Shown here: piece by piece, positions 50,447 to 59,815 of the stretch
Numbering within the stretch: position 1 is the first letter of the stretch
How the letters are laid out: every line of letters starts with the position of its first letter
Assembly: GCA_902489075.1 (NCBI GenBank)
Contig: CABTYO010000005.1
Span: 62,001 to 126,000, forward strand
DNA length: 64,000 nucleotides
Direction of reading: 5' to 3'
Source of the DNA: an uncultured Faecalicatena sp.
GTDB taxonomy: Bacteria > Bacillota > Clostridia > Lachnospirales > Lachnospiraceae
The notes under the pieces: model-generated
Told to the model about the DNA's origin: nothing
What the model saw: only the letters and a program-made list of their open reading frames with translations
Databases searched by the model: none
Program-made: the position numbers and the translations under genes

Positions 50447-51421
50447 ATGAGGTTTGTGGAGAGTAGTTTTCTGGAGCAGAAGGAACGGGTGAATGGGGAG
50501 TTCAGGAAGGAGATTGTGGATTTTGACAGGGCAAGGGCTTTGAACCAGGAGCTGACTTTTCAGTATGCGGGGGAGTATTTTGCGAAGTGCGGGATTCCTT
50601 TTCAGAGGGAGAATATGAGGACTCTTGGGTTGGTCGATCAGGATGGATATTATACGAATGCAGGGCTTTTGTTTTCGGATCAGTGTGAGCATAGTATTAA
50701 GTGTGCGGTCTATGACGGGACCGGGAAGACCAGGTTTCAGGCACGGAAGGAGTTTTTCGGGTCCATTTTGAAACAACTGGAGGAGGCTTATGAATATATC
50801 GAATTGAGTAACCGGATGGTTTCGGATTTTGAGGGGCAGCACCGGGTGGATAAGTATGATTATCCGCAGTATGCGATACGGGAGGCTTTGCTGAATACGA
50901 TTGTCCATCGGGATTATGATTATTCGGGGAGTACGCTGGTTAATATTTTTGATGACAGGATGGAGTTTGTCTCACTTGGCGGGCTGGTGAAGGGGCTGAC
51001 CCTGACGGATATTATGCATGGGGTGTCACAGTCCAGGAATATGGTGGTTGCATCGGTCTTTTACCGGCTGGAGCTGATTGAGAGCTGTGGGACCGGGATT
51101 CAGAGGATCATCGAGAGCTGCGGTGAGGGCAGCAGACAGCCGGAGTTTCTTCCGGCACCGGCGTCTTTTATGGTGGTTCTGAAGAATCTGAATTATCAGG
51201 AACGGGCTGATCGGATTGAAGAGAAGCGGGGCAGATATATGACAGATGAAGAGAGGGTTCTGGAGTTGTTTCAGGAAAAGGACAAGATCAGCAGAAGGGA
51301 TGTACAGGAGCTGCTTGAATGTTCTTCTTTTCCGGCAGGGAAGATTCTGAATGCACTCTTGGATACAGGAAAGATTCTGCGTGTGGGGAACGCAAGGGCC
51401 ACGCGGTATATATTAAAGTAG
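50447..51421 (+). CDS. HATPase_c_4-domain transcriptional regulator-like protein, AlbA_2 domain missing
   Basis: A 324-residue protein. The middle contains a GHKL-type ATPase (HATPase_c_4): YAIREALLNTIVHRDYDYSG as N box and ELIESCGTGIQRIIESC as the glycine box. The C-terminal ~60 residues form a winged helix (DKISRRDVQELLECSSFPAGKILNALL). Full-length family members usually carry an N-terminal AlbA_2 DNA-binding domain of ~130 residues, which is absent here. The chain starts at RFVESSFLEQKER with a GGAAAGGAGG site, so it may be a functional short form or a 5'-truncated gene beside the giant hairpin. Confidence 0.75.
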   Translation: MRFVESSFLEQKERVNGEFRKEIVDFDRARALNQELTFQYAGEYFAKCGIPFQRENMRTLGLVDQDGYYTNAGLLFSDQCEHSIKCAVYDGTGKTRFQARKEFFGSILKQLEEAYEYIELSNRMVSDFEGQHRVDKYDYPQYAIREALLNTIVHRDYDYSGSTLVNIFDDRMEFVSLGGLVKGLTLTDIMHGVSQSRNMVVASVFYRLELIESCGTGIQRIIESCGEGSRQPEFLPAPASFMVVLKNLNYQERADRIEEKRGRYMTDEERVLELFQEKDKISRRDVQELLECSSFPAGKILNALLDTGKILRVGNARATRYILK

Positions 51422-51452
51422 GAAAGCTTCTTAAGGAGAAAGGAGAGGGACT

Positions 51453-52271
51453 ATGCATATTTTGTACCAGCGTCTGGCGACGCTGATCAATGGTGGAGAT
51501 GCGGATACGACAGAGTATCATATTGCGAATGTGATGACGGAGAATATAGACCATATTGTAGAGTATTCGATCGGGGAGACGGCGAAGCTGTGTAATGTAT
51601 CGAAGTCTACGATTTCCAAGTTTGTCCGCAGCCTGGGATTCGAGGATTATACGGATTTTAAGTGGGCGGCTATGGGGGAGCAGAAAAAGGAGATCTATAC
51701 GAAGGACGGAAGTACAATCAATATTACGGATTTCATCTGCCAGAACGGGGTGAATACTTATATGGATGTTCTGACCAGGGATATCCGGAATTTGTTCGAG
51801 GCAGCGGATTTTCGGAAGATTGATTCTCTGGTGAAGGATATTCATGAGTACAGGAAGGTGGCTGCATTCGGGGAGGTGTATTCCGAGACGGCGGCTTTGA
51901 ATTTTCAGTATAAGATGTCGCTTTACCGCAAGTTTGTTTACACAACGATCGATGATATGAAGCAGACGCAGTATATTCAGAATGCGGGGGAAGATACGCT
52001 GCTGGTCATATTTTCGAATTCGGGCAGGTATATCAGCATGTATACAAGGCTGGAAGGATGCCCCAGGAAAAAGTGCTTTGACCAGACGAAGGCAAAGGTC
52101 GTTCTGATTACGTCGAACCGGAAGATGGCGGAGGATCCAAGGGTAGATGACTGTCTGTTTCTGGATTACTCGGATAAGGTACAGAATCATCCGATCCTCT
52201 ATCAGCTCCTGATTGAGCAGATCGCGCTGAGATATCAGCAGATCTATGGTTTCCCGCAGGAGAAACGATAG
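51453..52271 (+). CDS. RpiR/MurR-family transcriptional regulator
   Basis: A 272-residue regulator. The HTH_6 domain is in the first ~75 residues (YSIGETAKLCNVSKSTISKFVRSLGFEDYTDFK), and a SIS sugar-phosphate domain follows (about residues 105-235, with GEDTLLVIFSNSGRYISMY). Such proteins sense phosphosugars. It sits directly upstream of the GH95-PTS pair, which imports and processes a phosphorylated sugar, and is the obvious candidate regulator. AAGGAGAAAGG lies upstream. Confidence 0.88.
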   Translation: MHILYQRLATLINGGDADTTEYHIANVMTENIDHIVEYSIGETAKLCNVSKSTISKFVRSLGFEDYTDFKWAAMGEQKKEIYTKDGSTINITDFICQNGVNTYMDVLTRDIRNLFEAADFRKIDSLVKDIHEYRKVAAFGEVYSETAALNFQYKMSLYRKFVYTTIDDMKQTQYIQNAGEDTLLVIFSNSGRYISMYTRLEGCPRKKCFDQTKAKVVLITSNRKMAEDPRVDDCLFLDYSDKVQNHPILYQLLIEQIALRYQQIYGFPQEKR

Positions 52272-52347
52272 ATGTTAAAAGGAATCAAAAGAGAAATTTC
52301 TGATTAAGTTTCCAATATGCGAACTTTTCAGGAGTTTCTTTTTTTCT

Positions 52348-52356
52348 TGTTATAAT
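52348..52356 (+). promoter_or_regulatory. Extended -10 promoter of the GH95-PTS genes
   Basis: TGTTATAAT at 52348-52356, an extended -10 with perfect TATAAT and no strong -35. It lies 37 bp before the GH95 start, behind a T-rich stretch and GAAA/TTTC repeats that could bind the RpiR protein. Confidence 0.6.
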
Positions 52357-52392
52357 ACCAGTATCAACAAAGAAGAGAGAGGAGAGGTGAGG

Positions 52393-54696
52393 ATGAGCAG
52401 ACTGTGGTTTCAAAAGGAAGCAGATAACTGGAATGAAGCACTTCCGATCGGAAATGGATTTCTGGGGGCTATGGTATTCGGCGGCACTTCCACCGAGAGA
52501 ATCCAGGTCAATGAGGATTCTGTCTGGTCCGGCGGTTTTATGGACCGGGTCAATGAGGATGCACGGGCAAATCTGGATACGATCAGAAAGCTTCTGACAG
52601 ACGGCAATGTCCGTGAGGCTGAAAAGCTGGCAGCCAGGAGCATGTATGCGACATATCCGCATATGCGGCATTACCAGACGCTGGGCGATGTCTGGATAGA
52701 ATTCACAGACATGCAGGCAGGACACAGGCTGGAGTATACGAAGGATCATTTTCCCGTTGTGATAACCGAGAAGAAAGAGGTCCTGGATTATGAGCGGTCT
52801 CTTGATCTGGAGACAGCGCTTGGCGGGATGTCTTACCGGCAGGAGAACGGCAGTCACAAAAGAGAATATTTTGCATCGAATCCGGCACAGGTGATTGTTT
52901 ACAGAATCAAGGCAGAAGGGGAAAGCCGGCTGAACTTTGAGGTTTCTGCAACAAGGAAGGACAACCGGAGCGGACGCGGCTCTTCTTACTGTGACGGGGT
53001 ATCTGCCCTGGAGAATCAGTTCATCTGCCTGCATGGCTGGCAGGGGAACCGGGACGGGATCGGATTCGAGATGGCTGTCCGTGTGGAGTCAAAGGGCGGC
53101 AGCCAGTACAGTATGGGCAGCCGTATCATAGTAGAAGGTGCGAAGGAAGCGGTTCTCTATGTGACAGGGCGGACCACATACCGAAGTGAAGACCCGCATG
53201 AATGGTGTATGGAAACGCTGTCCCGTGCAGGAGCAAAGGACCCGGAAGAGCTGAAAAGGGAACATATCAGTGATTATCAGAAGTATTTTCGGGCAAGCCG
53301 CCTTTATCTGGCATCAGACACGGATGGGGAGCAGTATCCGATTCCGGAACGTCTGCAACGGATGCGGGAGGGGTATTCGGATATCGGGCTTGTGAACATT
53401 TATTATGATTATGCCAGATATCTCCTGATCAGTTCCAGCAGGGAACACAGCCTTCCCTCCAATCTGCAGGGAATCTGGAACGAAGAATTTGAGCCTGCCT
53501 GGGGGTCAAAGTATACGATCAATATCAATATCGAGATGAATTACTGGCTGGCGGAGAAGACAGGGCTGTCCAGTCTGCACATGCCGCTGATTGAGCATTT
53601 GAAAAAAATGCATGTGCATGGCAGGGAAGTCGCGGAAAAGATGTATGGGGCAAGAGGATTCTGCTGCCATCACAATACGGATATCTGGGGAGACTGTGCC
53701 CCCCAGGATAATCATACCTCAGCGACCATCTGGCCGATGGGCGGGGCATGGCTGTGCCTGCATCTGATCGAACATTATCAGTATACAAAGGATGAGGCGT
53801 TTATTCAGGAGTATTTTGACATTTTAAGAGACAGTGTTTTATTCTTTCTGGATTACATGGTCCAGGATGAAGATGGATACTGGATCACCGGGCCTTCCAG
53901 TTCGCCGGAGAATATTTATCTCAATGAGAAGGATGAGTTTGGCTGTCTGTGCATGGGACCAACGATGGACCGTGAGATCCTGTATGAATTATTCAGCGGC
54001 TTTATCAAGATTGCAGAAGAACTCGGTGTAGAGCAGGAGCTTTTACAACAGGTGAAGGAACGCCTAAGTGCACTGCCTCCTCTGAAAATCGGGAAAAACG
54101 GGCAGGTTCAGGAATGGCGCACGGACTATGAGGAGATCGACCGGGGACACCGTCATATCTCCCAGCTATTCGCGCTTTATCCGGGCAGCCAGATCAGGGT
54201 GGATAAGACACCGAAGCTTGCCGAAGCGGCGGCGCGTACCCTGGAAAGGCGGCTTGAGTTCGGCGGAGGACATACGGGATGGAGCAAAGCATGGATCATT
54301 TTGTTCTATGCGCGCCTTGGAAAGGGCGAAGCATCCTGGCAGAACTTAAAGGAACTTCTGGAGAATGCAACACTGGATAACCTGTTTGATAATCATCCCC
54401 CGTTCCAGATTGACGGAAACTTCGGCGGGGCAGCAGGAATCATGGAAATGCTGATACAGGATTATCAGGAAGAGGTGTATCTGCTCCCCGCACTTCCAAA
54501 GGAGTTAGAAGAAGGAAAGGTGACCGGAATCCATTTAAAGTGCGGCTGCATACTGGATTTCGAGTGGGCCGAAGGAGAGATACAGACAATAAAGCTTCAC
54601 GGGCTTCGGGATGGCAGGGTCAAACTTTTAGAAAAAGGCAGGAAGTCTGTGGGAATAAGTTTTCAGGAAAATGTGGATAAAATCATAGAGTTTTAG
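52393..54696 (+). CDS. GH95 glycoside hydrolase (alpha-L-fucosidase type), intracellular
   Basis: A 767-residue GH95 enzyme. The N-terminal domain starts WNEALPIGNGFLGAMVFGG with RIQVNEDSVWSGG. Active-site regions of the (alpha/alpha)6 barrel include NINIEMNYWLAEK, HHNTDIWGDCAPQDNH, ITGPSSSPENIY, HRHISQLFALYPG and GGHTGWSKAW. GH95 enzymes are inverting alpha-1,2-L-fucosidases or alpha-L-galactosidases. There is no signal peptide, so it acts in the cytosol on an imported oligosaccharide. ATG 52393 is chosen behind GGAGAGG. A PTS permease follows 19 bp later. Confidence 0.92.
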   Translation: MSRLWFQKEADNWNEALPIGNGFLGAMVFGGTSTERIQVNEDSVWSGGFMDRVNEDARANLDTIRKLLTDGNVREAEKLAARSMYATYPHMRHYQTLGDVWIEFTDMQAGHRLEYTKDHFPVVITEKKEVLDYERSLDLETALGGMSYRQENGSHKREYFASNPAQVIVYRIKAEGESRLNFEVSATRKDNRSGRGSSYCDGVSALENQFICLHGWQGNRDGIGFEMAVRVESKGGSQYSMGSRIIVEGAKEAVLYVTGRTTYRSEDPHEWCMETLSRAGAKDPEELKREHISDYQKYFRASRLYLASDTDGEQYPIPERLQRMREGYSDIGLVNIYYDYARYLLISSSREHSLPSNLQGIWNEEFEPAWGSKYTININIEMNYWLAEKTGLSSLHMPLIEHLKKMHVHGREVAEKMYGARGFCCHHNTDIWGDCAPQDNHTSATIWPMGGAWLCLHLIEHYQYTKDEAFIQEYFDILRDSVLFFLDYMVQDEDGYWITGPSSSPENIYLNEKDEFGCLCMGPTMDREILYELFSGFIKIAEELGVEQELLQQVKERLSALPPLKIGKNGQVQEWRTDYEEIDRGHRHISQLFALYPGSQIRVDKTPKLAEAAARTLERRLEFGGGHTGWSKAWIILFYARLGKGEASWQNLKELLENATLDNLFDNHPPFQIDGNFGGAAGIMEMLIQDYQEEVYLLPALPKELEEGKVTGIHLKCGCILDFEWAEGEIQTIKLHGLRDGRVKLLEKGRKSVGISFQENVDKIIEF

Positions 54697-54715
54697 AGAA
54701 AGGGTGGAAAAACAA

Positions 54716-56149
54716 ATGAAATATGAAGCAATGATCCGTGAAATCATGGAAAAAATAGGTGGAAAAGAGAATATCATCAGTGTATATCATTGTGCGACAA
54801 GGCTGCGTTTTCAGTTAAAGGATGAGTCAAAGGCTGATGAAACCGGAATCAAAGCGGTTGAGGGCGTGCTCTCTGTGATCAGGGGCGGCGGACAGTTCCA
54901 GGTAGTAATCGGACAGCATGTCGGCGATGTGTACAAAGAGATGAATTCTTTATATGGCCTGAACGGAGAAAATACGGAATTAAAGGATGCAAAAGAATTT
55001 AAGGAAGAGATGAAGGACAAGAAGGTAAGCAGTCGTCTTCTGGATACAATTTCAGGTGTGTTTACCCCGATCCTGGGCCTGCTGATGGCCACCGGTGTGA
55101 TCAAAGGTATCCTGGCACTGCTCACGGCAACGGGAATTCTTACCTCAGCGGATGGAACCTATCAGATCTTAAATATTGTAGCAGACAGCTTTTTCAACTT
55201 CCTGCCATTATTCCTTGGATACACGGCAATGAAGAAGTTCGGCGGAACCCCGTTCCTCGGCGTTGCGATCGGTGCCTCACTGGTCTATCCGTCCATCGCT
55301 GTTATCATGGCAGGAGAGCCTCTCTTTACAGCGTTTAGCGGAACCATATTTGAATCACCGGTATATGTTACATTTTTAGGAATCCCGGTGATCCTGATGA
55401 ACTATGCAAGTTCCGTTATTCCGGTCATCATCATCTGCTACTTTGCGGCAAAAGTGGAAAAGTTCTTTGCAAAAAGGATCGGCGACCTGCTTCGTTCTTT
55501 CCTTGTGCCGGCACTGACTCTTATCATCAGTGTCATCCTGGGACTGCTCATCATCGGACCTGTAGTAAGCTTTGTCAGCAGTTTATTAGGGGCTGGTGTG
55601 TCAGCACTGTTTAACTTAAATGCAACAATCGCAGGATTTTTATACGGCGCACTGATTCAGGTATGTGTTATGTTCGGAGTACACTGGGGATTTGTAGCGA
55701 TCTCCATCAATAACCTGTCCACCCTGGGATTCGATCCGATTACCATAGCAGGTCTTGCATCTGCATTCGGCCAGGCAGGCGTCGTGCTCGTGATCATGCT
55801 GAAAACAAGAAACAAAAAGTTGAAATCCACCTGCGGTCCGGCACTGATCTCTTCCATGTTCGGAATTACAGAGCCCTGTGTATACGGTGTTACTCTTCAG
55901 TACAAAAAGTCTTTCCTGCTTGCATGTATCGCATCCGGGTTCGGCGGTGCCATCATCGGTGCAGCAGGCGTAAAACAGTATATCTACGGAGTAAACGGTG
56001 TGTTCGGATGGCTTCAGACGATCAATCCGTCCGTTGGATTTGATGCGACAACAGTTGCGGCGATTATGGCATGTGTCGTCAGCTTTATCGTTTCCGCAGT
56101 CCTGATGCTGATCTTTGGAAAAGACGTGATTCAGGAAACAAATAAATAA
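54716..56149 (+). CDS. PTS EIIBC permease, glucose/beta-glucoside superfamily
   Basis: A 477-residue PTS transporter. The EIIB domain has its phosphorylation Cys in ISVYHCATRLRFQLKD. The EIIC domain spans about ten helices with VFTPILGLLMATGVIKG and FGITEPCVYGVTLQYKK, the sugar-binding GITEP-type motif. No EIIA domain is fused, so phosphate must come from an EIIA elsewhere. It is paired with a GH95 enzyme, so the imported substrate may be a fucosylated or related disaccharide. Confidence 0.9.
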   Translation: MKYEAMIREIMEKIGGKENIISVYHCATRLRFQLKDESKADETGIKAVEGVLSVIRGGGQFQVVIGQHVGDVYKEMNSLYGLNGENTELKDAKEFKEEMKDKKVSSRLLDTISGVFTPILGLLMATGVIKGILALLTATGILTSADGTYQILNIVADSFFNFLPLFLGYTAMKKFGGTPFLGVAIGASLVYPSIAVIMAGEPLFTAFSGTIFESPVYVTFLGIPVILMNYASSVIPVIIICYFAAKVEKFFAKRIGDLLRSFLVPALTLIISVILGLLIIGPVVSFVSSLLGAGVSALFNLNATIAGFLYGALIQVCVMFGVHWGFVAISINNLSTLGFDPITIAGLASAFGQAGVVLVIMLKTRNKKLKSTCGPALISSMFGITEPCVYGVTLQYKKSFLLACIASGFGGAIIGAAGVKQYIYGVNGVFGWLQTINPSVGFDATTVAAIMACVVSFIVSAVLMLIFGKDVIQETNK

Positions 56150-56165
56150 AGTAAATAAATAGTGA

Positions 56166-56224
56166 GTGCCGGGCTTTGCTCCGGCACAGGAGGCAGAGGG
56201 CATCGTTTGATGTCCTCAATCTGC
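56166..56224 (+). terminator. Two consecutive hairpins after the PTS gene
   Basis: GTGCCGG/CCGGCAC (56166-56187, 8-base loop) and a second stem centred on GCATC-GTTT-GATGT (56198-56216). Neither has a long T-run, so termination strength is uncertain. Confidence 0.5.
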
Positions 56225-56336
56225 ATATCATACTGTTCTGGTAAGACATTTTCCAACACTTTGTTCTATAAACCGCTTTCCCATTTCCTTTACTTGTTGT
56301 ATACTGAAGTATATATCGAATAGATACTGTATTTTT

Positions 56337-56372
56337 AACAGCAGGCAGCGACAACCTGCCTGCTGTTATTTT
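56337..56372 (+). terminator. Terminator-like hairpin in the leader of the response-regulator gene
   Basis: A 12-bp stem AACAGCAGGCAG (56337-56348) with CTGCCTGCTGTT (56356-56367), then ATTTTGTT. It lies 36 bp before the TTG start of the response regulator, with a TATACT box at 56300 upstream. It may therefore be an attenuator rather than the end of the PTS operon. Confidence 0.65.
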
Positions 56373-56407
56373 GTTAAATGAATTTGTTTACACAGGAGGA
56401 AAATGCA

Positions 56408-58012
56408 TTGTACAAGGTTTTACTGGTAGATGATGAAATTCTGGTGCGTGAGGCCATCAGCGCCAAGATCGAATGGAACAAGCTTGGATTTGAACTGGCA
56501 GGGGACTGTGAGAACGGAAAGGATGCGATTGAGTTTATCAAGGAGAATCCGGTCGATGTTGTACTCACGGATATCTGTATGCCTTACATAGACGGGATGG
56601 GGTTAAGCAAGTATGTGTATGAGAACTTCCCGCAGACTACGATTATTATTTTCAGCGGATACAGTGATTTCGAATATGCAAAGCAGGCAATTCAGTATAA
56701 GGTCGCGGAATATATTTTAAAGCCTGTGACTGCAAAGGAATTGTCAGAAGTGCTCACCAGGATCAGGGAAAAGCTGGACAGTGAGCGGCAGCAGGAACAG
56801 AAGATAGATGAACTGACAAAGGTCTACCACAGTTATACGAAGAACGAGTCACTGATCATCTCCAGGACGCTTTCACGTCTGGTAAAGGGAACCCAGGAGG
56901 CAGCGACAAGCTTAAGGGAACTTGAGGAGTTCGGGATCACGGTGAAGAGTGATGCATATCGTGTGGCAGCGGTGGATATTGATGTGTATTCCGACCTCTA
57001 TGAAGTGGATGACGAGCTGAAAAAAGAAAGCGCACTGATGTCTTTTGTGGTGGAGAATATTTCCAGTGAGATCGTGAATAACCACAAGGCAGGGCTGGCA
57101 TACAGGGATTCTGACAACCGTGTCTGTATTCTGTTTTTTACCAATAAGCCAAAAGAATTTACGGCTGAGGTGGTGAAGATCTGCAGGGAGATCAAAGAGA
57201 CTGTATATGATACCATGAAGCTGAGCATTTCTATGGGGATCGGCGGCTATGTGGATTCTCTGGATGAACTTTACAAGTCTTATGATGCCGCGGCAGCGAC
57301 GCTTCGGTACCGCTATACAAAGGGCTGCGGGATGATCTTCGACTGCGAGCAGGAGATGACATCAGGCAATCCGATGGAGCTGGAACAGGATTTTAAGGAT
57401 CTTGCATCCGCATTGAGAGGAAAGGATGAAAAGACGTTAACGGATACAATAGATCATATCGAGAGCTGGATGAGGACGGGGTATGTAAGCAGGAATAAGT
57501 GTGTCGCTTATCTTCATCAGGTCCTGCGTATTATTTATGAAACGGTCCATGAGACAGAGGAGAGTTTCGGGCTGAAGGATTCAGATATTTCTAATATCAC
57601 GGATGCCAGAAGCCTTGAGAAGGCAATGGCGCTGATCCGCGATTATGCGTCCCGGGGACTTGATGCGGAGAACGCGGCAGGTCAGTCAAGCGGAGAGCGG
57701 CAGGCTGTGATGGCGGTGGATTATCTTAAGGAGAATTACAGCAATCCGGATCTGAGCCTGAACCATATCTGTGAATATCTGAATATCAGTACAAGCCGGT
57801 TCAGCAGCATTTTTAAGGAGAGCACAGGGAAGACCTTTACAGAGGCGCTGACGAATATCCGTATGGAGCGGGCAAAGCAGCTTCTTAGGCAGACCAGCCT
57901 CAAGAATTACGAGATCGCCGAAAAAGTAGGGTTCAGCGATCCACATTACTTTAGCATTGCTTTTAAGAAGATGACAGGAAAGACACCAAAGGAGTACGCA
58001 AGAGAGAAGTAA
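56408..58012 (+). CDS. YesN-type response regulator (receiver + AraC HTH)
   Basis: A 534-residue response regulator. It starts at TTG 56408, which has AGGAGG 8 bp upstream and gives the canonical beginning YKVLLVDDEILVREA; the earlier in-frame ATG 56378 has no ribosome site. The phospho-acceptor Asp is in VVLTDICMPYIDGM. A middle region (~150-400) precedes the C-terminal AraC HTH pair (LNHICEYLNISTSRFSSIFKESTG; EIAEKVGFSDPHYFSIAFKKMTG). The partner kinase starts 3 bp downstream. The likely target is the ABC importer at 61363. Confidence 0.92.
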   Translation: MYKVLLVDDEILVREAISAKIEWNKLGFELAGDCENGKDAIEFIKENPVDVVLTDICMPYIDGMGLSKYVYENFPQTTIIIFSGYSDFEYAKQAIQYKVAEYILKPVTAKELSEVLTRIREKLDSERQQEQKIDELTKVYHSYTKNESLIISRTLSRLVKGTQEAATSLRELEEFGITVKSDAYRVAAVDIDVYSDLYEVDDELKKESALMSFVVENISSEIVNNHKAGLAYRDSDNRVCILFFTNKPKEFTAEVVKICREIKETVYDTMKLSISMGIGGYVDSLDELYKSYDAAAATLRYRYTKGCGMIFDCEQEMTSGNPMELEQDFKDLASALRGKDEKTLTDTIDHIESWMRTGYVSRNKCVAYLHQVLRIIYETVHETEESFGLKDSDISNITDARSLEKAMALIRDYASRGLDAENAAGQSSGERQAVMAVDYLKENYSNPDLSLNHICEYLNISTSRFSSIFKESTGKTFTEALTNIRMERAKQLLRQTSLKNYEIAEKVGFSDPHYFSIAFKKMTGKTPKEYAREK

Positions 58013-58015
58013 AGT

Positions 58016-59815
58016 ATGAAGAAAAAAGAAGAACCCAGGACCATATTCAGCAAGTTTAAAAGCATACAGAGTACGATGATGGTTTCATTTTCCGTGCTGA
58101 TGGTGATTGCCGTACTGATCTTTTTGTTTATTGCATTGAATTATACGAGTAAGTCCATTTATGAGAACTCCATCAATTATACATCACAGATCATCAAGCA
58201 GGTAAACTATGATATTGATTCTTATGTAAAGTATCTGGAGAATATTTCGTATATCGTTTCCACAAGCAGTGATGTATCCCGCTATCTGTATAATACGAAC
58301 CAGACCGAGGAAGAACTGAATGAAGAAAAGGAAAGGATCCTCTCACAGTTCAAGACGATCCTGGACAGCCGCAGTGATATCTATAATATTGCCGTTGTAG
58401 CGAACAATGGGCGCAGTATCTTAAACGACGGGCAGGATGAGTTTACGGAATATATCAATATTAAGGAACAGAGCTGGTATAAGGCGGCACTGGAAGCCAG
58501 GGACGGGACGGCGATTTCTTCTTCCCATGTCCAGAACTCGATCATCAGCAGCTATAAGTGGGTCATTACACTGAGCAAGGCCCTGATCAATTATAATACG
58601 GGACAGAGGGATGGTGTGTTTTTTGTTGACCTGAATTACACTGCGATCAGTGAGCTGTGCAATAATAACAGTATCGGGAATAAGGGATACATCTTTATTC
58701 TGGATGAGGACGGGAATATCATCTATCACCCCAAACAGCAGCTGATGTACAGTGGACTGATTACGGAGAATATCGATGAAATCATGGCTTCGAAATCCGA
58801 TTATCTGAATACAGGGGACAAGATCTATACCTTATCAAAGTCAAACAAGACAGGCTGGATCGTGGTCGGCGCAGCGAACACTTCAGAGCTTTTAAAGAAT
58901 AATAAGCAGGCCCAGATGATGTATCTGCTTGTGGCAGCAGTCCTGCTTTTAAGTGTAATCGTGGTTTCCAATATTATTTCCAGGGAAATTACGAGACCGA
59001 TCCGTCAGCTTCGGGATTCCATGAGTATGGTGGAAGAAGGGAAGTTTGACAAGGCAAATGTAGAGGTTACAGCGAACAATGAAGTCGGCAGCCTGAGTAA
59101 ATCATTTAACGTAATGACAGAGCGCATCCATACACTGATGGAGCAGAATGTATACGAGCAGAAGCAGAAGAGGAAAAATGAGATGAGGGCGCTGCAGGCG
59201 CAGATCAATCCTCATTTCCTTTACAATACGCTGGACTCCATTATCTGGATGTCCGAGGCGGGGCAGAATGAAGCGGTTGTCCTGATGACCTCTGCACTGG
59301 CGAAGCTGCTTCGGCAGAGCATCAGCAATGATAAGGAACAGGTAACGCTGATGGAGGAGATTGAATATGTGCGCAGTTATCTGACGATCCAGAAGATGCG
59401 TTATAAGGATAAGCTGGAGTATTCGATCGAGGTTGCGCCGGAGATCATGCATGTCATGATTATCAAGTTTGCACTGCAGCCCCTTGTAGAGAATGCGATC
59501 TACCATGGGCTTAAATATAAGGAAACGAAGGGAAATCTTAATATCCGGGCATATGAACGGGGAAGTAAGGTCTGCATTACTGTTGCAGACGACGGCGTGG
59601 GGATGGATCAGGAGACTCTGGAACATATCTTTGACGAGACAGTCAAAGACCACAAGTCGAATGGCGTCGGAGTACCGAATGTGCAGAAGAGACTGCAGCT
59701 TTATTATGGAAAGGAATACGGTATCACATATATCAGCAGAAAGGGGGTAGGCACAGTGGCTACTGTGACAGTACCGCTTATGAGCCGCTCAGATGAGGAA
59801 GAAAGTGATCAATAA
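58016..59815 (+). CDS. YesM-type sensor histidine kinase
   Basis: A 599-residue membrane kinase. TM1 is at about 23-45, a large extracytoplasmic dCache-like domain follows, TM2 lies near residues 302-322, then HAMP (REITRPIRQLRDSMSMVEEG). The His_kinase box is QAQINPHFLYNTLDSI with the phospho-acceptor His. The ATPase is LVENAIYHGLKY and DDGVGMD with GVGVPNVQKRL. It overlaps the downstream binding protein by 23 bp, so the ligand is probably presented by that protein. Confidence 0.92.
   Translation: MKKKEEPRTIFSKFKSIQSTMMVSFSVLMVIAVLIFLFIALNYTSKSIYENSINYTSQIIKQVNYDIDSYVKYLENISYIVSTSSDVSRYLYNTNQTEEELNEEKERILSQFKTILDSRSDIYNIAVVANNGRSILNDGQDEFTEYINIKEQSWYKAALEARDGTAISSSHVQNSIISSYKWVITLSKALINYNTGQRDGVFFVDLNYTAISELCNNNSIGNKGYIFILDEDGNIIYHPKQQLMYSGLITENIDEIMASKSDYLNTGDKIYTLSKSNKTGWIVVGAANTSELLKNNKQAQMMYLLVAAVLLLSVIVVSNIISREITRPIRQLRDSMSMVEEGKFDKANVEVTANNEVGSLSKSFNVMTERIHTLMEQNVYEQKQKRKNEMRALQAQINPHFLYNTLDSIIWMSEAGQNEAVVLMTSALAKLLRQSISNDKEQVTLMEEIEYVRSYLTIQKMRYKDKLEYSIEVAPEIMHVMIIKFALQPLVENAIYHGLKYKETKGNLNIRAYERGSKVCITVADDGVGMDQETLEHIFDETVKDHKSNGVGVPNVQKRLQLYYGKEYGITYISRKGVGTVATVTVPLMSRSDEEESDQ

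Noticed and set aside
51288..52190. A 300-codon minus-strand frame opposite the RpiR gene
   Set aside because: Arg/Ile/His-rich low-information sequence without start signals; the plus-strand RpiR protein is clearly the real gene.
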